A model generated the notes under the pieces. It made no database searches. It worked only from the letters and a program-made list of their open reading frames with translations, and had not been told where the DNA came from. A DNA stretch of 64,000 nt from Caprella mutica (lineage: Eukaryota > Arthropoda > Malacostraca > Amphipoda > Caprellidae), in contig CANNZV010003213.1 in NCBI GenBank assembly GCA_947561585.1, forward strand, positions 64,556-128,555, in the 5' to 3' direction. Positions 26,898 to 38,360 of this stretch are shown here, in pieces. Position numbers and translations under genes: made by a program. Each line of letters begins with the position of its first letter. Positions within the stretch are counted from its first letter, which is position 1.

Positions 26898-27704
26898 CGG
26901 CATCACCACTCCGTATGACAGGCCACTTACACGAGTGCGTAGAATTTGAATAATAGTGAGTCGAAAATCGGATTAGAACTGTCATCAAATTTGTGAAGCA
27001 TCAATTTAATTTTCTAATAAATTAAGATTCCATATTACTTTTGTTCTACCTGAATTAATTAAAATGAAAGAAATTTAACTAATTTATTTGTTTCATCAAA
27101 ATCTATTAATATCCATCGAAATTTATAGATAATTTAATTGTCAGTTATATTATTTTTTGTGCTCAAAAATTTTTGCAAAAATCATATAATTGTCAAGTGC
27201 ACATTGTATTTTTCAAAAAACTGTAGAGTGTCTTATATATTATATTTATTGTTGTTGTTGAAATCTAGATTATTCGCTATCGGTTTGTAATTTAAATTGG
27301 TAAATTCCTTTTTTTTGTGACCCATTGTCCCGCTTGCTTTTCGTTGCTTCAATTTTGGTAATTGAGTATTTTCCCTAGCTTAAAAGGTGATGCTGGTTGT
27401 AGAGTGATATATGTCGCACCTAGTATCTGAACTGCTGTATCACTCTATTCATTTTGTTTCAAGTTTTATATTATTGAAGTGTTGAACTGTGATCTTGTTA
27501 CGCTGTTTTTTTATCTGATTGCAGGGAATTTCGGTCGGGTCGTTTAATTTATTGTAAAATAAAAGCATCGCTGGAATCCTATTGAAGATGTAATTGATTG
27601 TTCCAGGTAATAATTTTTCGTAATTAAGAATGTGGCCTGCAAATTAAGACTACTCTTTTAGTCTTGAGATAAACGGTTCTGTAGTTTTCCTCTAAAATAT
27701 ATAT

Positions 27705-27785
27705 GTGAACTGCCTGTCGGAGCTTGTTTCTGCCTAACGGAGCTTGTTCAAGCCTAATGGAGTTCGTTGCTGCTTGTCAGAGGTT
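27705..27785. repeat. 22-24-bp tandem repeat, 3-4 copies
   Basis: Units of the type CTGCCTAACGGAGCTTGTT repeat with substitutions. Confidence 0.65.
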
Positions 27786-28032
27786 GGCCAGTTGCTGGCC
27801 AATCATTCTATTACGCTCTGAAAACAGGTCACACAATGTTAGTAGAGCCATGCCATGTGTTGTTGCTCTAGGGGAATTTTACGAGTTATAGTTTTATCTG
27901 GAGTTATTTTTCTCTCTACAGTTGGTGTAACAAAGAAGAACTCTTCCTGAACTATTTTGGTCAGGATTTTACTTGTGCGGGGCTGACTTTGGTCAAGAGA
28001 TTAGCTTGTTCTTAGAGATCTTTGGTCAAGAC

Positions 28033-28195
28033 CAACGGTGGTTCTGAATTTTAACGGTGGTTCGGAATTTCAACGGTGGTCCTGAAATTTAATCGTGGTA
28101 CTGAAATTTAACCATGCTCCTGAAATTTAATCGTGGTACTGAAATTTAACCGTGGTCTTGGAAATTAACCGTCATCATGAAATTTAGCCGAGTTC
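28033..28195. repeat. about 19-bp tandem repeat, 8 copies
   Basis: Units of the type CGTGGTACTGAAATTTAAC repeat with few changes. Confidence 0.75.
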
Positions 28196-29064
28196 CTTGT
28201 AATCATTTGATCCTTTATATATGTAAATCTAATACATAGCTACCCTATATTAGTTCATGCCATATTAATTCGTGATTGTTTAACTCTGTTCTTTTGGGAG
28301 AGTTGACCATACTATTTATAATTATTTTGTCACTATTTCTTACAGTAATATTCTGTTTGCTACATTTGATATCTCTATGATTTACCGTACCTTATTCCAT
28401 AGTTGATGTATAATGCATAATTTGCGTTATTTAGGATTTTTTTTCCCATGAATTAATGTGCATTATTGATATCACTGTGCGAGAGTTTGTATGAGTGTTT
28501 TTGTTGTGAGTAGTGTACTTGTACACCGTTATCTTTTGTCGAGAATACTATAATAGATTAATTTAATTTCGTTTATTTTTACCGGATTTCTTCTAGAGTA
28601 TATTTCTTGAGTTTTGTTATAAATAGTTTATTTAGTTTTGTTATTGATTATTTATTAATAGTATATGCATTTAAGAACCAATTATCTATTATTTTATTCA
28701 CTATTGATGAGACTTAAATTCTATATTATTCAAAATAGTCCAAAGATGTATAAATGTATGAGTTTAATAAATCGATATAATAATTAACAAGTGTAGGTGT
28801 TTTCGCTTAGCATATTATTTATTACTTTTCTGACTATAAAAATATATTAATTCATTTGAATTGTTCAATATTCAATATTCATATTTATTATGTGTTAATA
28901 TACCACTCAAAAAAATATAACTTTGGATTATTTTGAATATACATCTAAATAATATTAGTTATATAATTTGTTTTAGTAAATGTCCAAGACATTGGGTGAT
29001 CGATAAATATAATTTAGCTAGAACAACAAAACATATTCAACTAGAGTACGTGCACTCTGTAGCC

Positions 29065-29560
29065 TTCGCCACCGCTTTGACCCGCTCCCTTCCAAAATCT
29101 AATAAAATTATAATCTAATCATGCAATAAGATTCAATACTTTTTTGAGCTGTTGAGTTATATGTGACCTTGACCTTTGACCGGATCGCTCTCAAAAATTC
29201 TACCAGATGCCTTTTGGACATTGACCAATCGTCCCATAGAATTTCAGACAATTTGGTTCTATTTTTTTTGAGTTATTGAGTTGTAAATGGTCTTGACCTT
29301 GATCTTTCACCTTTGACCTGATCACTCCCAAAATCTAACAATATTGCTCCTATATATTGACCATTCGTCTCACCAAGTTTCATGCAAAATGGTTCAATGC
29401 TTTTTGAGTTATAGAAGACCATGACCTTGATCTTTGACCGAGTCACTCCCAAAATTCTACCAGAAGGTCACTGGACATTGACTACCCGTTTCATCAAATT
29501 TCAGGCAATTTTGTTGAACACTTTTTCAGTTATGCGAATAAAAAGATGAAAAATAAATAA
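29065..29560. repeat. 100-140-bp tandem repeat with nuclear-receptor-type motifs
   Basis: Four units start at TTTGACC near 29075, 29175, 29313 and 29433. They share TCACTCCCAAAATCTACCAG, GGACATTGACCA and TTTCATGCAAAATGG-like blocks. Three units carry TGACCTTGACCTTTGACC or close variants (29164-29181 exact; about 29292-29318; 29422-29439). The run ends with an A-rich tail (AATAAAAAGATGAAAAATAA), as in retroposed elements. Confidence 0.7.
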
Positions 29561-31259
29561 ATGCCTGGTAAAATATAACCTTTCTGCATTCTGCGAAGGT
29601 AATGTTGGTCGGTCGATAAAACTATTCAAGAATTTAGGAAGTTAAACAATTTCATCTGAGATTGTATGTTTTTTCACCTCATATCCAGAGATTAAAAAAA
29701 ATATTACCTATCCAAAGTTAACTTGAGAGTATGCGATGTTCAATTGTCGGTGGCAAACAAGAAACTACTTTAGCATCACGCATATCAATTATCAAAAAGA
29801 GATCCTGGTATCTGTAGTTCAAAATCATAAAGTGTTGAGGTTCAGTCCTAGTACCTAGTCCAAGTGGTTCTATCCCGGTGGTGGATGGAATAGAAAGAAG
29901 AATAAACTTCCTTTGAAGCTTGTACTGTTGATTATGGATTGTCCTATATTTCCTTTATACCATTTTGTGAACATCCAACACCATTTGCATTTTAAGAAGG
30001 AACGATCCTTTATATACTTGAATTATGTGTTATTTATGTATTTATTAAAATAATTCAATTAATGTGCATACTTCTCCACAGAACCTGATAACATCGCTTA
30101 TCAATGCAATTTTTATTATGAATAAATAATAATTAGGCTAATATTCGTACATAATAAAATACACATAATATTCTTCGAACCAGATCCGAATACATTTTTC
30201 AACTAATTTCTGTCTAATATTTAGTCAGGAGTTATTAATTGGATTGTGTAACGCAAGCAAGGAAAGATACTTTAATTACATCATGATTGAATTTGACAGG
30301 ATTATATTTTGAGGGTAATAATGATACAGTTCCGTATTTTTCTTCCGTTTAGGTATTATATTTCGCTTGCGGTATCGTGAAGAGAGTGCATAACATAATG
30401 TACCGATAGACGTATTGAGAATCACTAAATATCAGATTTAGTACTGCAATTAGGGAGACTTGTTTCTGTTATGATTTTTGTATTGGATGACACTTCATTG
30501 AAAGGTTCCAAAGTCTGAATCGACTTGTACGTGACCTTTCATTGAAAGCTAAATTAATTTGTCTGTAACATTTTGATCGCTGTAAATAAAACAGATTCCT
30601 GCCGATTTGGTAATACATTTTGAGGTGAAAATAATTATAAGAATCAATCGACTGAAATTCGTTCATTAGTGTTCATTTGAATTGCCGATACTGAATCTCT
30701 CGCTTATATAAATATCCTTTTTTTAATTAAATCTATTATATTATATAAATTAATGTGCATGATAAAAAGAGTTATTAAAATGAGATATTTTTGTTATAAT
30801 TACTAGCATGACATAGGCGAGAACCTAGTGAGTTCGTACAGCGGGTGAATCCGTACAGGGCCATACCTCAACACATGTTATGTTCAAACCCGTTGAAATT
30901 TGAGTGAACCTTTACATTATAATAATAATCAGTTTGAAACCAGTTTCAGCGCGTGACGATGTAGTATGTTTCTTCGGTGAGAGATCATATATTTTTAGCA
31001 CTAAAAGGTAATTTTCTCACTACTTGAGCTAAGCCATAGTAATTAAAATTTACTATCTAAAAACTATTGGAATGCTAGTATTCACTAGGATATTCTTTAT
31101 GTATGTAACGTTAACATTTAGTTAGAACTCATAAATATCCGATGTATTCCATTTTGAAAATTAAATGGCGGTGTGGGGTGTCATCGTACAAATATGTACG
31201 GGCACATCCTCCTTTGTACAGTTTCACCCATTATGTACGAATTCACCTCTATATTTATG

Positions 31260-31400
31260 TTTTTATATGTATATGTCTCGATTATATACACACGTAAAAG
31301 AACGGAACAGTATTACTCCTGTGATGTAGTACAGACATCATATAAAGTATGGAAAAATGGAACATCAGTACATAAAGCTGCAAAATTGACGCTGTAAGAT
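31260..31400 (+). pseudogene. pogo-like transposase, N-terminal DNA-binding relic
   Basis: The frame reads YTRKRTEQYYSCDVV, then VWKNGTSVHKAAKLTL and a stop at 31395-31397. This matches the N-terminal psq/CENP-B-type helix-turn-helix of pogo transposases (basic start, then V-K-x-G-x-S-x-x-K-A-A-K-x). The usual continuation (G-x-P-x-x-T-L) is lost. The same frame continues after the stop through about 45 codons to a further stop near 31533. Confidence 0.6.
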
Positions 31401-31539
31401 GCCACAAAGAGATCCAGAAATGTTTCAAAATATGATGAGCATAAATTAGAAAAGAAAGTTTCTACCAGCAAACTATTAATGAACGGTGCTATTCCAGAAT
31501 ATGCTGAGAATAGTTCAAATCATTATCAGTGCTAGCAAG

Positions 31540-32020
31540 TAGAAAATGTGCCATCCATAGATTCAGCTCCCACTTCACCATCCACCGATCCTGCTCTTCC
31601 TTCACCATCCACTGAGCCTGATCTTGCTTCACCATCCACCGAGCATTCTCCTACTTCACCATATATAGCCTGCTCCTGCTTCACTATCCACCGAGCCTGT
31701 ACCTACTTCACCATCCTACGAGCCTTCTCTTACTTCACCATACTGAGCCAGCTCCTGCTTCACCATCCACCTAGCTTTCTCCTACTTCACCATCTACCGA
31801 GCCACAACCAGACCCCTCTAGATTGAATGTTTCATTTTTAAGAATATCTTTTGAAAACATTCGGCCATTCCCAAAGGCTCCTCCTATAAAGAGCAACAGC
31901 AGAGGCAGGGAACTCAGAAGGTCAAAGATAAAAACTGATACTCTAGAAAGAGAATTACTGGAAGGGAAACATTTTCAAGAAAGCAAAGCTTATGCTTACG
32001 ATGGAATTGACGCTCTATAA
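31540..32020 (+). pseudogene. pogo-like transposase, C-terminal tail relic with Pro/Ser repeat
   Basis: Part one is a degraded 27-bp-type repeat encoding SPSTEPAPT-like units (about 31548-31812). It starts in the same frame as the N-terminal relic and loses it to frameshifts. Part two (about 31812-32018) reads ISFENIRPFPKAPPIKSNSR, then GRELRRSKIKTDTLERELLE. This is the I-R-P-x-P-K-A-P-P-x-K ... G-R ... T-D-T-x-E tail typical of pogo/Tigger transposases. The DDE catalytic core between the head and tail, normally about 300 residues, is absent, so the copy cannot make an active enzyme. Confidence 0.65.
31548..31812. repeat. about 27-bp minisatellite, Ser-Pro-Ser-Thr-Glu-Pro type
   Basis: CACCATCCACCGAGCCTGCT-like units repeat about nine times with increasing decay to the right. 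Confidence 0.8.
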
Positions 32021-32199
32021 TCTAGATAAGAAGACAACGGGGATGAAGCCTTTTGTGATGTTTTGTTATTTCAAAAGGGCTGTAGTCAATTGTATGGAAA
32101 CGGCATTCAAAAGTTTTGTAATATTTTATATGGAGTATATGAAATTCTTACTGAATTTTCATTTTTTCCCACTTTTTTAGTACTGTACGGAGTAGTGAT

Positions 32200-32240
32200 A
32201 ATCTGCTTGTACGAACTCACCCGCACTTCCGGGTGAGTTC
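32200..32240. repeat. internal copy of the pogo-type terminal motif
   Basis: TGTACGAACTCACCC, identical to the inner 15 nt of the right terminus, lies at 32209-32223. GGGTGAGTTC follows in the opposite orientation. GTACG..TCACC variants also occur at 31219-31250 and 30845-30858. These are either subterminal transposase sites or the relic right end of a shorter pogo copy (30816 to about 32240). Confidence 0.65.
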
Positions 32241-32852
32241 CCTAGTAACCTAGCCTTTAAAAATTTGCTCAGTTACCTAGGGAATGGTTCGTGCGCGCCA
32301 CTCCTAACTAAAACTGTTATAAAATCTTAACAAATTAACTTTTGGATATTTTCTCTTCATAAAAATCTTTATTTGATATTTACACATCCATTGGTGAACG
32401 CCAAATAATAATTATCTATTTATTGTTAAATTAACAAGCAAAGATAATAAACAAATATTTCTCAGGTTTTCTACCTATTTGCGCAAAAGCCATTTTCACC
32501 ATCCAACAATAAAATCCTTATAACATTCTCAAAAATGAATAAAACTTGATGAAAACTAAACTGTGGATGGAAAAGAGATTAACAATGAAAAAGAAATGGA
32601 AAAAAAAAACATGTATACTAAATAGTTTTTGAAATATATAAACTTAAACTCTTGTTTTTTTTTGAGACACCCTGTATATTTGAATAAATGCTCATTATAT
32701 GAGTATAATGACAGTTATCACCTTTTTTTTGTATAATCATATGTAATTATGATGAGAAATAAAAGTCATGAAAAAACAGCTTCTAAATCGGTTAATAATA
32801 ATAATTATTAGTTTTTCATTAGGACTGGTGCGCATGGACCAGTCACTACCCA
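32240..32852. mobile_element. MITE M2 copy 3
   Basis: It starts CCCTAGTAACCTAGCC and has TTTGCTCAGTTACCTAG, CCTAGGGAATGGTTCGTGCG, ACACCCTGTATATTTGAATA and CTTCTAAATCGGTT in the same order as the other copies. The right end is near GGACCAGTCACTACCC. The flanking TTAA has been lost. Confidence 0.75.
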
Positions 32853-32881
32853 GTCAGAAAAATAAGGTTGTATTATGAGTG

Positions 32882-33130
32882 GCTATGGTTGGCGAGGTTA
32901 TATTATAGGAGATTATGAGCGGCATCCCCGCCAATTCAAAGAATATAGGTGATTATGAGCGGCATCCCCGCTCATAAAATATAGGCGGGATCTGCAACCA
33001 TAAATCGACCATAGTATAATCGGACGCCTATAAAATAAATCATAAATATTATAGGAGATTATGAGCGGCATCCCCGCCCAAGAAAATATAAGCGGCATCG
33101 CAACCATAATAGGTACAGTTGCGCTTCCCG
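32882..33130. repeat. GAGATTATGAGCGGCATCCCC array
   Basis: Three copies of GATTATGAGCGGCATCCCCG lie at about 32909, 32951 and 33057, with inverted pieces (GGCGGGATC) between them. Minus-strand frames with GDAAH repeats are translations of this array. It may be one end of an array-ended element. I found no inverted partner. Confidence 0.65.
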
Positions 33131-34250
33131 CTTATAGTTGAAAATATATATTTTACATTATTTGAATATGCATACCATATACTATACCTACCTATATCAA
33201 GGTAAGATCGAAGTAGTAGGTTTGTTATAGTTTGAAATATAGTAATTCTCTTCTGAGCGCAATTCCAAACTTTTTTTGTAGTACAATACCACTTTCTATA
33301 ACTGTTACACATGAATATTTTGAGCATATCTCCCTATAGCTTGGCTGCAGAGTACCTATATACCAATCAAGCAAGCATGTTTATTGATTTAACTATATAG
33401 GCACTTAAATATATAAGCATTATGTATTAAGAACTTTATGCAATATTTATACCATAATAATTCAAGAAGCATAAACTAGTAACGCGAAATTGAAGCAATA
33501 ATTTCACATTGTAAATTTTTGGTAAATTAATTTCATGTTTCGATGATATGGCTATTTCTAAATTTTCCAAATCGATAATTTCATAATTTTCATTGATAAC
33601 ATATATAATATATTGATTAAGAAATTGCGTATTTCATTGTATTTTGTTTATTTGGATGTGTTAATTAATGTGTCGATTAATTTGCTTAAAACGGATATTT
33701 CAAATTAATTTTAATTTAGATTAATCCTATTTTAAAATTTAAATTTATTATTGCGGCAATAATTTGTCTCAATATTGAAGTTAATGCCTCGTAGATGGAA
33801 CTACGAACGAAAAACAAATCTTACATAATTTTTCAATATACGATTAAATTGTTATCTAGCCGCATTTACACACCCATGCATGCATGATGCATACGAATAA
33901 CCAAGTCAGCCACTCATATCTGTGCCCGATAGGAACTGATCAACTATCTCACTTTTTCTTACCACTTTAAATACCTATAACTATGATAATTGAAATTATA
34001 TGAAGTTTGAGAACCCTCCACATATCAGCTAATTAATTAGCTGGGTGGTGGTATTATTCTTCACCAAGACATTTAATAATTTAGGTAGCCTCCTACCAAT
34101 TATTTTATTCTGAAAATAAGAAAATTAGGTACAGTTGATGATCATATGCCAATATTGATCATATGAAAAATAAAACTGTCAGATTTACATTACTGATAAT
34201 TGCTCTTATTACGTAGCTACTTGGTTAATTATTTTTCTGTTATGTAGTTT
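33131..34250. other. AT-rich interior of the pogo-type element, nothing recognised
   Basis: I see no coding, RNA or repeat signals beyond low-complexity A/T. Confidence 0.5.
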
Positions 34251-34589
34251 CCTTTTTCAAAATAAAAATATGATGTTGGTAGCCCTGTTGGGTGTTGGCA
34301 GCCTGATTGCAGTGACGTTGCAAATTCCCGCAAGCCAAAGTTTTCCAGGTTTGAGGAATCCTGATTCCTGACTAGAAATGGTGCAAATACATAGCTTTTT
34401 AACTAGGTAATCTTCGATCAATCATCTAATTATTGAACTGTTTGAGCAAATATTGAAAACGAAGCTCAGTTAGGCTAGCTACCTAGGTATACCTTATGGA
34501 AGAAGAAACTGTTGTTAACGGTAAGTTTTCTTAAGTTGCTTTAAGCATCCAGGTGCATCTTTTATAGGTAGGTACTAGATATCTGTCAA

Positions 34590-35115
34590 TTTCATTGAAT
34601 TTACAGCAGAATATTGGTCGGTTAGTAACAGGCTAACAGCTAACTTAAACTTGGAAGGTAGTACCTACCTACTTATTTTAACTAGGGCAAATAAAAAACC
34701 TAGATACTAGGGTACCCTTTAATTTCAGATTGCGACTCTCTCAAGAAAGTTTCTAAAACCTTCTGAATCAAATTTTCATTGAAATGTTGCATACCAATGA
34801 TACCATTTATACCAAAAGATGTGCAATAGCTATAGCCTATAGGTACCTAGGCTATACAGCCTACTGGCAATTTGGCAAATGCAATAAATAAGTAGGTAGG
34901 TACCTAGGTTGGTAATATAAATGATACCTAATATTAATTTGAAGCTATGATGTTTACCTTAGAGGCCGCAGTTAGCCGTTAGGTACTGTCATTGAATTAG
35001 GTACCTAGTGTGCCAGAATGTAACTAGTTAGGCACTTCATCCTAACTACCTAATTAGTATAACTTCTCTTCACTTCCTCTAAGCTCTAAGTAAAATAGGT
35101 AGGTAGGTACCTAGT
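34590..35115. repeat. dispersed AGGTAGGTACCTAG motifs
   Basis: Many short runs of GGTAGGTA and its partner TACCTA, several forming GGTACC palindromes, cluster here between the exon-like pieces. Confidence 0.5.
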
Positions 35116-37315
35116 GTGGTTCATAAACTCTCAAACCATCTCCAAAACCATCTCAAACCATCTATGTTAGTTAAAGCAAATTATTCAATTAATTGGCTTA
35201 GATTTTTAAAGGTGAAAACTCATATAAGTATGTCTAATTGGCTTAAAATTTTGAATTAATTCCTATGTTTCCATGTTAATTCTGGCTTGAGGCTTGAAAT
35301 CTTAAAACATGAGCCAAATTGGCTTTGCTCAGAATTTTTGTGAAATTTTGGCTCCAAAGTTGGCTTACAATTTTCCAGCCTCTGAAACATGACATAGTAC
35401 TTACCTAATTATCAGTTACCATTAATTAATTTTATTTAGCTGAGGGAGATTCTGAATCTGCTACGGAGAGCATGAGAGTACATACTTAAGTTCTAACTCT
35501 CTCGACTTAAAATCTCTGTGAGTCAGAAGACACATTATGCAAAGTGGCCACAAAGTTACAAACTCGCCAATATATTTTAATATTGGTGAGTAATGACATA
35601 GGTATACTCAAATACCTAGCAATTCCTACGTGTGCAACTTTTAGTTTTTAATTTTGAATTTCATCCTTGGTATTGTTGTTACCTAACTAGTTTGGCTCCG
35701 CTGCCTATGAAGCTATGGTAAGTTCATCAAGAAAAGTGATATTTTAAATTGTTGACATAAGAAACACTCGGTCAGCCTGGCTCTGCAGTTGTAACTGCTG
35801 TTAAACAGCATTTTTTCCAGGTAACAATAAAGCATGGCTTGCTCATTATTTTTCTGAAGAGTTTGACAATCATTTTGGGCCCTTAATTGCATATTATTTT
35901 CTCCCATGCTGCTATGTTATTTTGGAGAGAAATCATAATAATTGGATTTATGGGAAAGAAATTTTTTCTTATTTGGAGATAACTATTAAAATGGAGAGTT
36001 CTTGATCCATAATATTTCATTTGGCCATTTGTTTTTCTAATTCTTTAAAAAAAAAGATAAATTTATGCAAGAGAATCAAATTATTACAAATTCTTTACAA
36101 AATAGCCAGACTCCAGAAACTTTAAAGTGTTAACAGTAACTCTTTTTCTAAATTTTCTTGTAAATGTTAATACATTTCTATGGTTTATTAATTAATAATA
36201 CATTGCAATTCTTTCAAAGATAAATTAAAATAACTATTTATTTATTGAATAGCTAGATACAAATAAATTTTGAATCTCATGCTATTGGTATGGAAATAGT
36301 TATGACAATTTTATGTAATTTAATTCAAAATATTTCTTTACAGTGATTCAAGTTGTGAATGGTGGTACAATGAGGAAATTGTTCAGTTAAAAACCAATGT
36401 TGCCAAATTGGAAAAATGGATGGTTCATCCAAAATCTTCATACCTGCCAAGCCTGTGGAAGAGTTAGACAATTTGTCTAAAAACAGCTCCCTGGTACTTA
36501 TTAATTAAAAACAAATTGGATTCCATGAAGTAGCTAGCTACTAACATAAATATTATCTAGGCATGAGATAATCATACCATTTATCTTTTTCAGATCTCTA
36601 TTCTCAATCTTATTCCTTTTAAAGTCTGGGTCACTGCAGATCATTGAGAGATAACTGATGGAAAAACAATACCTGAAAGACTGGCCTTCCAATTCTTTCT
36701 GACTGAGTTTGGAAAATGGAGAATTTCCTGTAGTAAATTAATCTTCAGAGATCATAAGATCTTAAAATTTGTGTTAGGTTAGTATTAATGAATGTTACCA
36801 ACTTATTTGTCCATCTAAACTTCTAAAGTATGCGATTGTTCAAACATTTTACACAGATATCAGTAATAAGAATTGACGTTTTTCAAATTATGTATTGCAC
36901 TTTCCAGGTAGCTACTATCAAATCTACACACATATGCATCTTCTAAAGAAGAAAAATAAATCCGCACCGATCAGGAGTTTATGATTGGCAAGGTGGCAGG
37001 AAGTTGAATGTGTACACTACAATGTAAGTTCTCGGAATGAACTAACTTTATTGAGAACTACAAACGAAATGATAATTTGCCTATATAGGCCGAATAGCTA
37101 ATCTATAAAATTTTCATTTTACACCTAATAAATAAATAGATGAATAAATAAATACACTTAATAAATTTTCTTGCCAGCTATGTAACACAACATTTCCAAA
37201 ATGATTACAACTATGACATTTTTTGTAATTAGCAAAATTAATTGAACATATTCCTGTATTGAAATATTGTTTTTCATCTGACAATCTTATTTCAGCTTCT
37301 TCTCTTGTTCCTGAA

Positions 37316-37548
37316 TCTGCAATTCACTCTGGTGCTGTGACTGCAATTCACTCTGGTGCTGTGACTGCAATTCACTCAGGTGATGTCACTGCAATTCACT
37401 CTGGTGCTGCCACTGCAATTCACTCTGGTGCTGCCACTGCAATTCACTCTGGTGCTGCCACTGCAATTCACTCTGGTGCTGCCACTGCAATTCACTCTGG
37501 TGCTGTGACTGCAATTCACTCTGGTGATGTCAGTGCAATTCACTCTGT
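37316..37548 (+). repeat. 24-bp minisatellite encoding AIHSGAVT octapeptides
   Basis: Ten units of the type GCAATTCACTCTGGTGCTG repeat in frame with almost no decay. Variation is mostly at one or two codons (V/A/D). A splice-acceptor-like CTTATTTCAG lies just upstream, so the array may have been exonic. Confidence 0.88.
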
Positions 37549-37980
37549 GTCACGGTGGATAATACCCTGATGGTATTGTTAGAACTCTGTTTTGTCCATG
37601 TAGCTAACTTCTCCCTTAGTTAGCTACATGGTAGGATTCTTTACAGCCCTACCTACCATTTTTTCTGAAGTGACTTTACATAATATGTATAATTCATATG
37701 TAAGTAGCAGGTTGAAATTCAGTTATTATACTAGGTTGTTGGTAGGCTTTTCAAATCTCATGTAGAATATTGTACCTATTTTATGTGGTTGAGGGAGGGG
37801 GTCTGATTATCAGACTAGTGGTTTTTGTAAACATTTTTGCCGGTCACCCAACTTGTTATCACGATGCTATCTTCTGGGTAGGCCTTCTTTTTGTTATAGC
37901 TATTGTAGTTTTTTTAATTTAGAGTCTCTTTTTTTCTCTAGCTTTCCTTTGTATCTTTCCTCTTCATTCTGCCTTGCTAT

Positions 37981-38196
37981 GTCGATGGGTAAGCAGACTG
38001 ACAGTGTAGGTCTCTTATCCATGGATAAGCAGACTGACTGTGTAGGTCTCTTATCCATGGGTAAGCAGACTGACTGTGTAGATCTCTTATCCATGGGTAA
38101 GCAGACTGACTGTGTAGGTCTTTTATCCATGGGTAAGCAGACTGACTGTGTAGATCTCTTATCCATGGGTAAGCAGACTGACTGTGTAGGTCTTAA
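37981..38196. repeat. 36-bp minisatellite, six copies
   Basis: Units contain GGTAAGCAGACTGACTGTGT followed by CTCTTATCCAT. A multiple-of-three unit without stops keeps frames open on both strands (MGKQTD-type on +, MDKRPTQSVC-type on -). I treat both frames as by-products of the repeat. Confidence 0.88.
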
Positions 38197-38360
38197 GTCT
38201 AACCCATGGATGTCTATTTTTGTGGCATTTCATAATACATCTATTCCCTATGATTAGCAGCTATATTTCATGTGTTGAATATATCTTTGTAAATATTATT
38301 TCACAGCTTTTAATATCCTCTTAATAAATAATACTTTATATATTTTCATTTAATCCAATA

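Larger units (their letters stand above)
27170..28700. other. D2-specific block with short tandem repeats, unidentified
   Basis: This DNA has no match in D1. It is less AT-rich than its surroundings and T/G-biased on the + strand. It carries the two small tandem repeats listed separately (27705-27785, 28033-28195). I looked for LTR-like ends or coding frames and found neither. Confidence 0.4.
17396..30815. repeat. diverged tandem duplicon D2
   Basis: It is collinear with D1 over the blocks listed there. It is interrupted by MITEs M3, M1, M2 and M4, a SINE-like segment and a 2.5-kb D2-specific block. Its end is split at 30815 by the pogo-type element and resumes at 38881. The D1/D2 junction (17396-17540) aligns with the D2/D3 junction (38886-39070), showing head-to-tail order. 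Confidence 0.75.
34495..37570 (+). pseudogene. unidentified multi-exon gene or gene relic inside the pogo-type element
   Basis: Exon-like pieces with plausible splice borders lie in one direction. (1) At about 34498, ATG opens MEEETVVN and runs into G|GTAAGT. (2) TTTATTTAG|C at 35438 is followed by AEGDSESATESMR, then a stop. (3) TTCTTTACAG at 36343 is followed by SSCEWWYNEEIVQLKTN, VAKLEKW and, in the next frame, FIPAKPVEELDNLSKN. (4) An open piece around 36660-36775 includes TIPERLAFQFFLTEFGKW. (5) CTTATTTCAG at 37296 is followed by SSLVPE and an octapeptide repeat. Phases do not join cleanly, and piece 3 has a frameshift. The acidic start and Leu/Lys-rich piece suggest a small nuclear or coiled-coil protein, but I cannot name it. 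Confidence 0.35.

Noticed and set aside
27240..28600. A solo LTR or LTR retrotransposon in the D2-specific block
   Set aside because: I found no paired direct repeats, primer site, polypurine tract or coding region to support it.
34590..35115. Telomere-like repeat (GGTAGGTA runs)
   Set aside because: The runs are short, scattered and in both orientations. They do not match the insect TTAGG telomere repeat.
36420..36510. Assignment of PVEELDNLSKN-type piece to a known domain of unknown function seen in insects
   Set aside because: The match is to a short, low-information E-E-L-x-x-L pattern; the downstream parts of that domain are not readable here.
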